Origin: Halobaculum sp. MBLA0147
GTDB taxonomy: Archaea; Halobacteriota; Halobacteria; Halobacteriales; Haloferacaceae
Direction of reading: 5' to 3'
DNA length: 64,000 nt
Assembly: GCF_041361345.1 (NCBI RefSeq)
Contig: NZ_JBGKAD010000001.1
Span: 1-64,000, forward strand
A program made the translations under genes and the position numbers. Position 1 is the first letter of the stretch. Each line of letters starts with the position of its first letter. This document shows positions 25,677 to 34,655 of this stretch, in pieces. The notes beneath the pieces are model-generated. The model ran no database searches and was not told the origin of the DNA. It was given only the letters and a program-made list of their open reading frames with translations.

Positions 25677-26753
25677 CTACTCCTCGAAGACGAAGGTTCC
25701 GTCGCGTTGGACGACCTCGCCGTCGACCTCGATGACGGAGTCCTCGCTCATGTCGACGATCATGTCGACGTGTTCGGCGGACTCGTTGCGTTCGTTCTCC
25801 TCGCCGACGGTCTCCGGGTAGGCCGCGCCGACGGCCATGTGGACCGTGTCGCCCATCTTCTCGTCGAACAACATGTTGTAGGTGAACCGGTCGATGGCGC
25901 GGTTCATCCCGATGCCGAGTTCGCCGAGGTAGCGGGCGGACTCGTCGGTGTCGAACACGCCCGCGAGGACGTCCTCGTTGCGATCCGCCGAGAACGACTC
26001 GACGCGACCCGCCTCGAAGCGGACGCGGGCCCCCTCGATCTCGCGCCCCTGTCGGTACAACGGGAGGTCGAAGTGGACCGTCCCCTCGACGCTGTCTCTG
26101 ACCGGTGCGGTGAACACCTCGCCGCCGGGGAGGTTCGCGCGGCCGAAGTCGTTGAGCGTCGAGTTGCCGGCGACGGACATCGTCACGTCCGTCTCCTCGC
26201 CCGACCGGATACGGACTTCGTCGGCGTCGTCCAAGATCTCCACCATCTGTGACTGGAACTCGCGTTGGGCCTCCCAGTCGAGTGAGACGGCGTCGTAGAC
26301 GAAGTTCTCGTACGCCTCCGTCGACATCCCGGCGAGTTGCGCGCGTCCGGGCGTCGGGAACTGGGTGAGACACCAGTCCGAGGCGAGTCGTTCGTCTTGG
26401 ACCGGCCGCATCGCGCGGTTGTAGTCGGCCGTCGTCTCCGGGGGCACGTCGGACCGCTCCGTGGCGTTGGGGCCGCCGCGAGAGATGACGAACGCGTCGG
26501 CGGCCTCGTGGAGTGCGAGTTGGTGCTCTGGCGTCTCGAAGTCCTCCCCACGGGCCCGGAGGAAGGCGCGTTCGGCGCGCTCGGAGTTGTTGAGGTAGAT
26601 CGGGTTCGCACCTCGGTCGCCGGCGAGTTCGTGGAGCGCGACGGCGAAGTCCTCGGCGACGGCCGGTACCTGGATCACGAGGTCGTCGCCCGACTCGAGT
26701 CCCAGCGAGTGGTCGACGACCGTCTCGGCGTGTTCGCGTACTCGTGGGTCCAT
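25677..26753 (-). CDS. aminopeptidase, M29 family
   Basis: Cytosolic metallo-aminopeptidase of the thermophilic AmpS/M29 family, 358 aa. Expected residues are in place: the VEGTVHFDLPLY segment, GIGMNRAIDRFTYNMLFDEKMGDTVHMAVG with its metal-binding Glu/His set, and the terminal HVDMIVDM. The ATG at 26753 was chosen because the longer frame upstream has a different, Arg-rich composition. It lies about 110 bases downstream of the MazG-like gene and on the same strand. Confidence 0.9.
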   Translation of the reverse strand: MDPRVREHAETVVDHSLGLESGDDLVIQVPAVAEDFAVALHELAGDRGANPIYLNNSERAERAFLRARGEDFETPEHQLALHEAADAFVISRGGPNATERSDVPPETTADYNRAMRPVQDERLASDWCLTQFPTPGRAQLAGMSTEAYENFVYDAVSLDWEAQREFQSQMVEILDDADEVRIRSGEETDVTMSVAGNSTLNDFGRANLPGGEVFTAPVRDSVEGTVHFDLPLYRQGREIEGARVRFEAGRVESFSADRNEDVLAGVFDTDESARYLGELGIGMNRAIDRFTYNMLFDEKMGDTVHMAVGAAYPETVGEENERNESAEHVDMIVDMSEDSVIEVDGEVVQRDGTFVFEE

Positions 26754-26866
26754 TCGTTCGTCACACTGGAACGGGCCCACCGGATTACGAGTTTCGGATA
26801 GACGGACGGCGGGAGCCGTGGTAATCGGACTGGTCTCGGACGACGGGTCGTGGTCGCCGAGACGGG

Positions 26867-27193
26867 TCAGTCCTCCTCGGGCGGGTGTTCGTGGACCCGT
26901 TCGAGGACGACACCGTCGTCGAACTCGCCGCGTTCTGCGGCCTTCTGCTCGCGGAGTCGGGTCACTTCCTCGCGCCCGACGGCGTCGACCAGTGCGTCGA
27001 CGACCGCGGCCACGTCGGCGAGTTCGGCTGGCTCCCGCTCCGCGAGGTACTCCTCGGTCTCCTCGCGGAGTTTGGCCGCGAGTCGCTCTGCGTACGCCTC
27101 GCCGTCGACCGTGTGCGTGACGGGTGTCTCGCCGTCCGCACGAATCACTGCCGGGATCTCGTCTCTGACGAGCTTGTCGTACTCGCGTGTCAC
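26867..27193 (-). CDS. MazG-like/phosphoribosyl-ATP pyrophosphohydrolase-like protein
   Basis: A 108-aa all-alpha NTP pyrophosphohydrolase-like protein. TREYDKLVRDEIPAVI at the N-terminus and the LREETEEYL helix with the acidic metal-binding residues, then the ELADVAAVVDAL helix, match the MazG/YvdC group, so a house-cleaning role is likely. The GTG at 27193 is the start; the frame upstream is not conserved-looking. Confidence 0.82.
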   Translation of the reverse strand: MTREYDKLVRDEIPAVIRADGETPVTHTVDGEAYAERLAAKLREETEEYLAEREPAELADVAAVVDALVDAVGREEVTRLREQKAAERGEFDDGVVLERVHEHPPEED

Positions 27194-27317
27194 GAGACTG
27201 GTTCGACACGGACGCGTCGAGAAGGTGTCGGGACGACCGCAGGACGTGTCGGGCACGCTCCTCGACCCGGCAGGCAGGCGTCGCGAGACGAGCGCGGCGA
27301 GTGACCGGTGGTGCCGC

Positions 27318-28358
27318 TCAGTAGTCGGTGACGAACTGCGCCACGTCGAGCATCCGGTTCGAGAAGCCGAACTCGTTGTCGTACCACGTCAACACCTTCA
27401 CCAGTCCGTCGTCGCCGACGACGTTCGTCGAGTTGCAGTCGACGTACGAGGAGAACGGGAGGCCGACGATGTCCGAGGAGACGACCTCGTCGTCGGTGTA
27501 GCCGAGCACACCCGCCAGCGGCCCGCTGTCGGCGGCGTCGCGGAACGCGTCGTTGATCTCCGTCGCCGTCGGGTTCGCCGACAGGTCGACGACGAGCTCC
27601 GTGATCGAGCCGTTCGGCACCGGCACGCGCATCGCCATCCCGTCGAGTTTCCCCTCCAACTGCGGGAGGATCTGCGTGGCGGCCTGTGCCGCGCCGGTGG
27701 AGGTGGGGACGATGTTCTCGGCGGCCGCGCGCCCGCGGCGAGTCTTCCCCTTCGGTCCGTCGACGAGGTTCTGACTCCCCGTGTACGCGTGGACTGTCGT
27801 GAGCGTCCCCGACTCGATGCCGAACTCGGCGTCCAACACCTTCGCGATGGGCGTGACGGAGTTCGTCGTACAGGAGGCGTTCGAGACGATCCGGTCTCCG
27901 TCGTACTCGTCGTGGTTCACCCCGTAGACGATCTGTTGGACGTACTCCTCGCCCTTCGGCGGCGCGGAGATCAGCACCTTCTCCGCCCCGGCGTCGAGGT
28001 GGCGGGCGGCGTCCTCGCGCGTCCGGAAGACGCCCGTCGCCTCCAGAGCCACGTCCACGTCGCGGTCTCCCCACGGCAGCGCCGCGGGGTCCTGTTCGTC
28101 GTGGATCGGCACGGAGGTGTCGCCGACGACGAGTTCGTCGTCGTCGAGTTCCAACTCCAGCCGGCCCATGACCGTGTCGTACCGTCCGAGGTACCGCATG
28201 TCCTCGGGGTCCATCACGTCGTTGACACCGACCAACTCCACTCTGGGCTCGGTGAGCACCGCTCGCAACGCGTTCCGCCCGATCCGTCCGAACCCGTTGA
28301 GGCCGACCCGCACCGGATCCGTCACGTCGTCTGCCGCCGTGAGTCCATATTTACTCAT
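27318..28358 (-). CDS. gap: type II-like glyceraldehyde-3-phosphate dehydrogenase
   Basis: Phosphorylating GAPDH, 346 aa. The NAD(P)-binding VGLNGFGRIGRNALRA motif is near residue 20 and the catalytic Cys motif SNASCTTNS near residue 157. The C-terminal VKVLTWYDNEFGFSNRMLDV is complete. The MSK start and acidic spacer resemble Haloferax GapII, the gluconeogenic enzyme repressed by TbsP, and a TbsP gene is present at 6.6 kb. It is divergent from a PfkB sugar kinase; two copies of CACTTGAACGTTC lie between them. Confidence 0.92.
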   Translation of the reverse strand: MSKYGLTAADDVTDPVRVGLNGFGRIGRNALRAVLTEPRVELVGVNDVMDPEDMRYLGRYDTVMGRLELELDDDELVVGDTSVPIHDEQDPAALPWGDRDVDVALEATGVFRTREDAARHLDAGAEKVLISAPPKGEEYVQQIVYGVNHDEYDGDRIVSNASCTTNSVTPIAKVLDAEFGIESGTLTTVHAYTGSQNLVDGPKGKTRRGRAAAENIVPTSTGAAQAATQILPQLEGKLDGMAMRVPVPNGSITELVVDLSANPTATEINDAFRDAADSGPLAGVLGYTDDEVVSSDIVGLPFSSYVDCNSTNVVGDDGLVKVLTWYDNEFGFSNRMLDVAQFVTDY

Positions 28359-28381
28359 GTCCGAATGGTCGTTTGCTGCGT

Positions 28382-28456
28382 CACTTGAACGTTCCCCTCC
28401 GGCACGAGGGGGACACCGACTCGCACGAGGTTTCCGACCACTCCACTTGAACGTTC
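28382..28456. promoter_or_regulatory. paired palindromic operator candidate between gap and pfkB
   Basis: CACTTGAACGTTC occurs at 28382-28394 and again at 28444-28456, 62 bp apart. Each contains the perfect palindrome GAACGTTC. The first copy lies 24-36 bases upstream of the gap ATG, where the TATA/BRE of a leaderless gene would be, so binding should affect initiation. The second sits 35-47 bases before the pfkB GTG. The identity of the regulator is not shown; TbsP or a sugar-responsive regulator is possible. Confidence 0.5.
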
Positions 28457-28490
28457 GGGCGGGGTCGAGACGCAGCGTCGTCGGCGTGAA

Positions 28491-29768
28491 GTGGCCGCGC
28501 GGTCGAGTGCTCGTGTGAACGGACGCGACGCAGGCGCGGACCACGACACGCCCAGGACCGGTGGAGACGCGGCGAGCGGAGACGCAGCGGGTGGGGACGC
28601 GACGGGCGGAGACGCGGCGACCGGCGACGCGACGGGCGGGGACGCGACGCGCGGAGACGCAGTGATCGGCGACGCGGCGGGTGAGGACGCGGCGACCGGC
28701 GACGACGCCCCCGAGCACGCACCCACGACGCTCGTCGTCGGCGAGATGATCGTCGACGCTCACCCGGACGGTCCCGGCGGGCTGGCCGAGCGCGACACCT
28801 ACCACCGACGGGCGGGTGGGGCACCCGCGAACGTCGCCGTCGGCCTCGCGCGGCTCGGCGCGCCCCCGGCGTTCTGGACGCGTGTCGGCGACGACGGGTT
28901 CGGAGACTTCCTCGTCGAGACGCTGGCCGCGGAGGGGACCCCGACGACGTTGGTCGAACGCGACCCGTCGGCTCCGACCGGGCTGGCGGTGGTGTCGTTG
29001 GACGCCGACGCGGACCGCGAGTTCGTCCTCTACCTCGACGGCACCGCGAGCACACGACTCCAGCCCGGGCGTGTCGCCGACGAGCGACTCGCGACGGTCG
29101 ACTGGCTCCACGTCGGCGGCGTGGAGTTGGCACACGAACCCGCCCGCTCGGCCGTCCTGGATCTCCTCGCGCGAGCGCCCCCGGACACGACCGTCTCCTT
29201 CGACCCGAACGCACGGCCGCAGTTGTGGACCGACTTCGACTACGCGAAGACGCTCGCGGCCGTGCTCCCGGCAGTCGACGTGCTCGTCGCCTCGACGGAA
29301 GATCTCGCACCCGCCGGCTACGAGGGGGCGCCGCGCGACCTCGCACGGATCCTGACGGACGCGACGTGGGGGACGACGACGCCGGACACGGAGACCGCCG
29401 CGGTCGAGAGTGCCCTCGACGGCTCGGGGCCGCACACGGTGGCGGTCACCCGCGGGGACGCCGGTGCGGTCGCACACGCGACGGAGAGTGCGCCGTGGGG
29501 GCCGGCGACCACGAGTCACGAGGGGGTCGCGGTCGACGCCGTCGACACCACGGGTGCCGGCGACGCCTTCACCGCCGGCCTGATCGCGGCGCTCTCGGGC
29601 GAGGCCACCACGACTCCCACGACGGACGCCGGACCGAGAGACGGCGACACAGCGCTGGCTGCGGCCGTCCGGTTCGCGAACGCGGTCGCGGCACACTCGA
29701 CGACCGCCCGCGGCGCGATGGCTGCGCTCCCCGACCGAGACACCGTCGAACGTCTCCTGCGGGAGTGA
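28491..29768 (+). CDS. PfkB family carbohydrate kinase, fructokinase-like
   Basis: Ribokinase-fold sugar kinase. The core starts near residue 80 (LVVGEMIVDAHPDG). GGAPANVAVGLARLG, FDPNARPQLW (fructokinase type) and the catalytic DTTGAGDAFTAGL are present. Residues 20-75 are an in-frame 15-bp DNA repeat encoding GDA(A/T)xG units, unlike the enzyme. The start is uncertain: GTG 28491 or GTG 28515. Its position divergent to gap suggests sugar or glycolytic metabolism. The stop codon is part of a 23-bp tandem repeat. Confidence 0.85.
   Translation: MAARSSARVNGRDAGADHDTPRTGGDAASGDAAGGDATGGDAATGDATGGDATRGDAVIGDAAGEDAATGDDAPEHAPTTLVVGEMIVDAHPDGPGGLAERDTYHRRAGGAPANVAVGLARLGAPPAFWTRVGDDGFGDFLVETLAAEGTPTTLVERDPSAPTGLAVVSLDADADREFVLYLDGTASTRLQPGRVADERLATVDWLHVGGVELAHEPARSAVLDLLARAPPDTTVSFDPNARPQLWTDFDYAKTLAAVLPAVDVLVASTEDLAPAGYEGAPRDLARILTDATWGTTTPDTETAAVESALDGSGPHTVAVTRGDAGAVAHATESAPWGPATTSHEGVAVDAVDTTGAGDAFTAGLIAALSGEATTTPTTDAGPRDGDTALAAAVRFANAVAAHSTTARGAMAALPDRDTVERLLRE
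28560..28705 (+). repeat. 15-bp in-frame minisatellite in the pfkB 5' region
   Basis: About nine degenerate units of 15 bp built on GGAGACGCG encode repeated Gly-Asp-Ala residues. The period keeps the frame, so copy-number change would only lengthen the acidic leader. Confidence 0.75.
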
Positions 29769-29829
29769 CCGCCCCGTCCTCACGGGAGTGACCGCTCCGT
29801 CACCACGCGAGTGACCGACCCGTTCCCGT
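29761..29829 (+). repeat. 23-bp tandem repeat spanning the pfkB stop codon
   Basis: Three copies lie at 29761-29783, 29784-29806 and 29807-29829, each with G(G/C)GAGTGACCG. The first holds the pfkB stop. Because 23 is not a multiple of 3, the TGA codons at 29766, 29789 and 29812 fall in three different frames. Confidence 0.85.
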
Positions 29830-29958
29830 GTGAGTAGCTCGTTCGGCCCCTGACCACGACCCTCACACTGACCCCGAGACGACACCCTCTTACTCGACAG
29901 TATCCACCACCCGTGACACGCGTTTTCGGTGTGCCTAAACTTCGAAAGCCTCTTGAAC

Positions 29959-29974
29959 TTTAGGCCGCCCTAAA
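29959..29974. promoter_or_regulatory. iron-box-like operator upstream of the halocyanin-repeat gene
   Basis: TTTAGGccgcCCTAAA is a perfect 6-bp inverted repeat with a 4-base spacer, ending 6 bases before the ATG at 29981. It resembles the TTAGG...CCTAA boxes bound by DtxR/IdeR-type metalloregulators (SirR, Idr in haloarchaea). A further half-site GCCTAAAC lies at 29933-29940. In a leaderless transcript the box would overlap the transcription start. Confidence 0.6.
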
Positions 29975-29980
29975 ACAGGT

Positions 29981-32455
29981 ATGGAACGCGACAGACGACG
30001 GTTCCTGTACGGTGCCGGAGTCGGACTGACCGCGGCCCTCGCGGGCTGTAACACGCAGAGTGGTGAGTCGACGCCCGAGGAGACCGCCTCGGGCGAGGAG
30101 GACACCCCGACGGCGACGGCGGGCGACGAGACCGCCACGCCGGCGTCCGTCGGCCCCGCGACGGCCGTCGCGGCCGAGTGGAACGCGATGCGGGCACGAC
30201 TGTTCGACGCGGTCGCGCTCGGCGCGGCCGGGCGGCCCGGTGCCGGGAGCTCGGTGGCACGGGACGTGTTCGCGCGCTTCGAGAACGCCTCCGGCGAGTG
30301 GGGCGCACACGAACAGCTCGAGAAGACGAACGCGGACAACTACGAGACGTTCGAGGAGAACCTCTCGGGGCTCCGCGAGTCGCTCTCGGCTGGTGAGGTC
30401 GCGGAGGCACGCGAGGACGCCGTCGCCGCGAGCGACAACCTCCGCGCGGCCATCGTCGGCCGGACGGATCAACAGACGGCTCACGCCTTCGAACTGCAGT
30501 TGCTCGGGACACGCGTCCGCAACGCCGGGCTGCTCGCGGCCGCCGGCCACGCAGAGGGTGCCGCCGCGGTCGGGCAGGCGACGCTGGCGACGTTCGAGCA
30601 GGCGGCCGTCCACGACGCGATCGAGGGGGCCGCCCCGGAGACGTACGAGACGTTCGAGGGGCAACTGGAGAGCGTGATCGAGTCGGCGAACGCGGGTGAC
30701 GGCCAGGGGGCCCGCGAGGCCAGCGAGGCGTCGCTGTCGGCGGCGATCGACGGCTCCTACGCGTTGGCCGGTGCGGAGACCGCCGGCGCCGGCGAGTTGG
30801 CCGTCGCGCAGGCTCGCGCGTTCGACGCCACCGCGGTGTCGAACCTCGGCGGGCCCGGTCGTGGACTCGCACACGCGACGACGCTCACGAACTACCGCGC
30901 GCAGGTGTACGACGCGGTCCGGATGGCCGACGGCGGTCAGCCCGGCGTCGCGAGCAAGGTGATCCGCGAGGTGTTCGCGGACTTCGAGGGTGCGACGGCT
31001 CACGACCCGTTCGAGGAGGCCGACGGCGACTCGTACGAGTCCTTCGAGAGCGCGCTCTCGGCGCTGCGCTCGGCCATCGAGAACGGCGAGGACACGAGCG
31101 AGCCGCTGGCGACCGTCGACGAGAGTCTGCTCGCCGGCGTGACGGCGCTGGCCGGCGAGCAGGCGACGACGCTGGAGGCGGCGTTCTTCCGCGCACGGCT
31201 CTCCGACGCGCGGCAGGCGTACGCACTCGGGAACGGCGAGGCCGCCGCGACGCTGGCGGAGGGCCTGTTCCAGCGGTTCGAGCAGAACGAGGCGAACCTC
31301 CACGAGGCGCTCGAGGACACCAGCGAAGAGCTGTACACCTCCTTCGAGGAGGAGCACCTCTCCGCACTGATCGAGGCGTTCCGGAACGGCGACGACGAGG
31401 CGGTCGCCACTCACTACGAGGGCACCCAGTCGGCGCTGTTCGAGTTCCAGACGCAGTTCGCCGGCACGACGGCCGTCTCCGCGGCCGGCGCGGTCTACAC
31501 GACCGCTCGCGTCTTCGACGGCGCGACGGCGTACTACCTCGGGGACGCCGAGCGTGGCACGACGCTCGTCGGTTCGGCCTTCGAGTACTTCGAGGGTGGT
31601 GCCGGCGGCTTCCACGAGGCGCTCGAAGAGGCGAACGCGGAGACGTACGAGACGTACGAGTCGAAACTGGCCGCCGTGCGCTCGGCCATCGAAGACGGGA
31701 AGACCGAGCAGGTCGGGGACAACTCTCTCGCCTTCCACGACCAGGCGGTCGCCGCCGCCTACGCGGTCGTCGGTGCCGGCGGCGGGTCGCTGGGCGAACT
31801 GCCCGGTGCCGCCGCACAGGACACCTTCGAGGCGTTCGAGAACGCACGCGTCCACGAGACGCTGGAAGAGGCCGACGGCGGCACCTACGAGTCCTTCGAG
31901 GGCGCGCTCGGTGACTTCGTCGGCGCGGTGCAGGACGGCGGCGAGACGGGCCCGGCGCTGACGACGTTCGCCGACTACGCGACCCGCGCACAGTTCGCGG
32001 TCGTCGGCGGCCTCGGGAAGGCGCCGTCCGTCTCTGGCGGCTCGACGGACGCCGGCGGCGAGTCCGAGAGCACCGAGGTGAACGGTGGACCCAACGTCGT
32101 CTCGGCCGACGAGGTGTCCGACGACGCGACGGTCGTCGACATGAAGGCCGTCGCCTTCGAGCCGAAGGAGGTCACGGTCTCGGCGGGCGACACCGTCGCG
32201 TTCGTCCACGAGGGCGGCGAGGCGCACAACGTCGTCGCGTACGCCGATAAGATCCCCTCGGACGCGCCGCAGTGGAACTCCGCTGGCGCCGACTCCGAGG
32301 CGGCGGCCGTCGAGGCGTGGAACGCGGAGAAGAAGGGTGGTGTCGTCTCCGGGCAGGCGTACGTCCGGACCTTCGAGACGCCGGGTGAACACGAGTACTA
32401 CTGCGTGCCCCACGAGATGGCGGGCATGGTCGGCACGGTGATCGTCGAAGGCTAG
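29981..32455 (+). CDS. helical-repeat (DUF5059-like) lipoprotein with C-terminal halocyanin domain
   Basis: An 824-aa exported protein. Residues 1-20 give a Tat signal (RDRRRFLYG) with lipobox LAGC. Residues 55-680 contain about six related helical repeats, each marked by (Y)E(T/S)(F/Y)E followed by a hydrophobic helix, for example NYETFEENL, SYESFESAL and TYESFEGAL. Residues 700-824 are a type 1 blue-copper domain with His in EAHNVVAY and Cys, His and Met in YYCVPHEMAGM. The iron-box-like operator suggests expression under metal limitation. It may be an electron-transfer or metal-handling surface protein. The DUF5059 name is from recall; the role of the repeats is unknown. Confidence 0.82.
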   Translation: MERDRRRFLYGAGVGLTAALAGCNTQSGESTPEETASGEEDTPTATAGDETATPASVGPATAVAAEWNAMRARLFDAVALGAAGRPGAGSSVARDVFARFENASGEWGAHEQLEKTNADNYETFEENLSGLRESLSAGEVAEAREDAVAASDNLRAAIVGRTDQQTAHAFELQLLGTRVRNAGLLAAAGHAEGAAAVGQATLATFEQAAVHDAIEGAAPETYETFEGQLESVIESANAGDGQGAREASEASLSAAIDGSYALAGAETAGAGELAVAQARAFDATAVSNLGGPGRGLAHATTLTNYRAQVYDAVRMADGGQPGVASKVIREVFADFEGATAHDPFEEADGDSYESFESALSALRSAIENGEDTSEPLATVDESLLAGVTALAGEQATTLEAAFFRARLSDARQAYALGNGEAAATLAEGLFQRFEQNEANLHEALEDTSEELYTSFEEEHLSALIEAFRNGDDEAVATHYEGTQSALFEFQTQFAGTTAVSAAGAVYTTARVFDGATAYYLGDAERGTTLVGSAFEYFEGGAGGFHEALEEANAETYETYESKLAAVRSAIEDGKTEQVGDNSLAFHDQAVAAAYAVVGAGGGSLGELPGAAAQDTFEAFENARVHETLEEADGGTYESFEGALGDFVGAVQDGGETGPALTTFADYATRAQFAVVGGLGKAPSVSGGSTDAGGESESTEVNGGPNVVSADEVSDDATVVDMKAVAFEPKEVTVSAGDTVAFVHEGGEAHNVVAYADKIPSDAPQWNSAGADSEAAAVEAWNAEKKGGVVSGQAYVRTFETPGEHEYYCVPHEMAGMVGTVIVEG

Positions 32456-32695
32456 GCGAGCGGCACCGCGACGGGGCGGTCTCGGGCGCGCCGCCGCGTC
32501 GCACACACACTCGACATCCAGACACTCCCGTGGGCGCAGGTGGCCACGGGGGTGTCACCCAGCCGACCGCGGGCGGTCGGCAGCGCCCCTCGACAGTGGG
32601 TCGCGTCGACGGCGGGTGTGAGCCCTCGGGACTGGGCATCACCGGGGGACGCCTCGACGCGAACCTTCTTTCTCGCCGCGCGTGAACCGCGAGTC

Positions 32696-33895
32696 GTGAC
32701 AGTCGACGGCGCGAACGGAGACGACGGAGACGACGGCACAGACGGAGCCGACGGAGAGGGATCCGACGGCGCGAACGGAGACGACGTGGGTACCACACCG
32801 GAGCGGCGACGGACGCGAGACGCACAGCGGCGGCTCCGCGAGCGAGGTGCGGACGCGCTGGTCCTGTTCCCGAGTCCGAACCTGCGGTACACGACCGGGT
32901 TCGACGAGGAGCCGAGCGAACGACACCTGCTTGCGTTCCTCCCCGCAGAGGGAGACCCGACGTTGCTCGTCCCGGAGCTGTACGACGAACAGGTGCGCCG
33001 CGAGTCGTGGATCGAGGACGTGCGGACGTGGGCCGACGCCGACGATCCGACCGCTCGCGTCGCCGGGATCGTGACGGAACTGGATCTAGACGGTGGCCAC
33101 CTGTTGGTCGACGACACGATGCACGCGCGATTCACGCAGGACCTCCGTGCGGCTGCGCCGGACGCGACGTTCGGGCTCGCGAGCGAGATCCTGGCACCGC
33201 TGCGCGTCCGGAAAGACGAGACGGAACGGGACGCGCTGCGGCGTGCCGCCGCGGTCGCGGACGCCGTCGTCGACGACCTGCGAGCGCTCGGCCCCGAGGT
33301 GGTCGGGTGGACGGAACGCGAACTCGCGACGGAGGTCGCGGACCGCCTCGCGGCCCACGGCGGCACGGGTGTCTCCTTCGAGGTGATCGCCGGCTCCGGA
33401 CCGAACGGGGCGATGCCACACCACACACACGGCGACCGCGAGATCCAGGCTGGCGAGCCGGTGGTTCTCGACTTCGGGACGTGGGTGGACGGCTACCCCT
33501 CCGACCAGACGCGGACGCTCGTCTTCGACGGCGAGCCGAGCGAGCGCGTCCGCGAGGCCCACGACGTGGTCCGGCGCGCACAGCAGGCGGGTGTCGACGC
33601 CGTCGAACCGGGGGTCACGGCCGGTGCCGTCGACGCGGCGGCCCGCGAGGTGATCGCAGACGCCGGCTACGGCGACGCGTTCCTCCACCGCACCGGGCAC
33701 GGGGTCGGCCTGGAGGTCCACGAGGAGCCGTACCTCGTCGCCGGCAGCGAGCGCGAACTCGAACCCGGGATGGTGTTCAGCGTCGAACCGGGCGTGTACC
33801 TGGAGGGGGAGTTCGGCGTCCGGATCGAGGACTTGGTGATCGTCACAGAGGACGGGGCCGAGCGGCTCAACGAGACGGACCGTGGCTGTTTATAA
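32696..33895 (+). CDS. Xaa-Pro aminopeptidase family protein (M24)
   Basis: Pita-bread-fold metallopeptidase, 399 aa. The N-terminal creatinase-like domain starts near residue 45. The five metal ligands are visible: Asp in LDFGTWVDG and in PSDQTRT, His in [15 protein letters not shown], Glu in SVEPGVY and Glu in VRIEDLVIV. The GTG at 32696 is preferred because a TATA-like CTTCTTT lies near -27. An Asp/Gly leader follows. The C-terminus ends CL at TTATAA, right at the edge of a low-G+C islet, so the last residues may have been changed by an insertion. Confidence 0.9.
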   Translation: MTVDGANGDDGDDGTDGADGEGSDGANGDDVGTTPERRRTRDAQRRLRERGADALVLFPSPNLRYTTGFDEEPSERHLLAFLPAEGDPTLLVPELYDEQVRRESWIEDVRTWADADDPTARVAGIVTELDLDGGHLLVDDTMHARFTQDLRAAAPDATFGLASEILAPLRVRKDETERDALRRAAAVADAVVDDLRALGPEVVGWTERELATEVADRLAAHGGTGVSFEVIAGSGPNGAMPHHTHGDREIQAGEPVVLDFGTWVDGYPSDQTRTLVFDGEPSERVREAHDVVRRAQQAGVDAVEPGVTAGAVDAAAREVIADAGYGDAFLHRTGHGVGLEVHEEPYLVAGSERELEPGMVFSVEPGVYLEGEFGVRIEDLVIVTEDGAERLNETDRGCL

Positions 33896-33928
33896 AAGAA
33901 GGAATTCCAGTGCCACTCCAGAGCCAAC

Positions 33929-33936
33929 TTTTATAA
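33929..33936 (+). promoter_or_regulatory. TATA box of the islet AbrB-like gene
   Basis: TTTTATAA lies 24-31 bases before the ATG at 33960, ideal spacing for a leaderless archaeal transcript. Confidence 0.7.
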
Positions 33937-33959
33937 CATGAGACAGTCAAGACGCACTC

Positions 33960-34646
33960 ATGCCACGGTTCGACGACGACCGAACAGAGTCGGTCCGAAC
34001 AGTGAAAAAGAGGCTTCGAGATCGGGGCAGCGGGGTGTCGTTAGAGTTCGGGTCGTCGTTCGCTACGGCCTACAATCTCGACCCAGAGACGGAGGTCGAG
34101 GTCACCGTCGTCGAGACCGACGGCGACGTGTCGTTCGAGATCAGTGATATTCCAGCCGGGTTCGACTACGAGCAGTTGGTGGGATTCGCTGCCGATCACG
34201 GATGGACGAAGACGGACGAGTACGTCGACGAGAATCGTAACGAGTGGTTCCTCACTTACCGCACCGACAGCGGATCGGTCGCAGTCGAGGTTGACTCCGA
34301 GTCACACATCGACAACAACGTCGTCAACAACGTGACGATCCGTGGCGATCCAGTCGACGTCACACACGACTACTCCCGGTACGCGAACATGTGTGCAGCG
34401 GCACAGCGAGTCGGCGCGACGGTCGACCTGACAGACAGTGGTGGAGTGTGGGAGCGACTCCGTAGTCGTCCCGGGAACTCGGGTGATGCAGGACCGGACC
34501 CAGAGACGTTCGATCAGTTGAGCGAGGCTGCGGAGGTGGTCACCGCGAGCCTCGTCTACAGCTGTTCGTCACTCCACACGAGTCTGGAGACTATCGGACG
34601 TGTCGCGAAACGTCTCGACGACGAGTACCCGAGATTCGACGAGTGA
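33960..34646 (+). CDS. unknown protein with AbrB-like N-terminus (islet)
   Basis: A 228-aa protein with no family I recognise over its full length. Residues 12-62 (VKKRLRDRGSGVSLEFGSSF then YNLDPETEVEVTVVE and DVSFEIS) have the pattern of an AbrB/MazE swapped-hairpin domain, so dimerisation or DNA binding is plausible. Residues 65-135 form a second alpha/beta segment. The C-terminus is helical. Base composition is clearly lower in G+C than the neighbours. It converges on the P-loop gene with only 9 bases between the stops. Together they form a small accessory islet. Confidence 0.6.
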   Translation: MPRFDDDRTESVRTVKKRLRDRGSGVSLEFGSSFATAYNLDPETEVEVTVVETDGDVSFEISDIPAGFDYEQLVGFAADHGWTKTDEYVDENRNEWFLTYRTDSGSVAVEVDSESHIDNNVVNNVTIRGDPVDVTHDYSRYANMCAAAQRVGATVDLTDSGGVWERLRSRPGNSGDAGPDPETFDQLSEAAEVVTASLVYSCSSLHTSLETIGRVAKRLDDEYPRFDE

Positions 34647-34655
34647 CAGACCACT

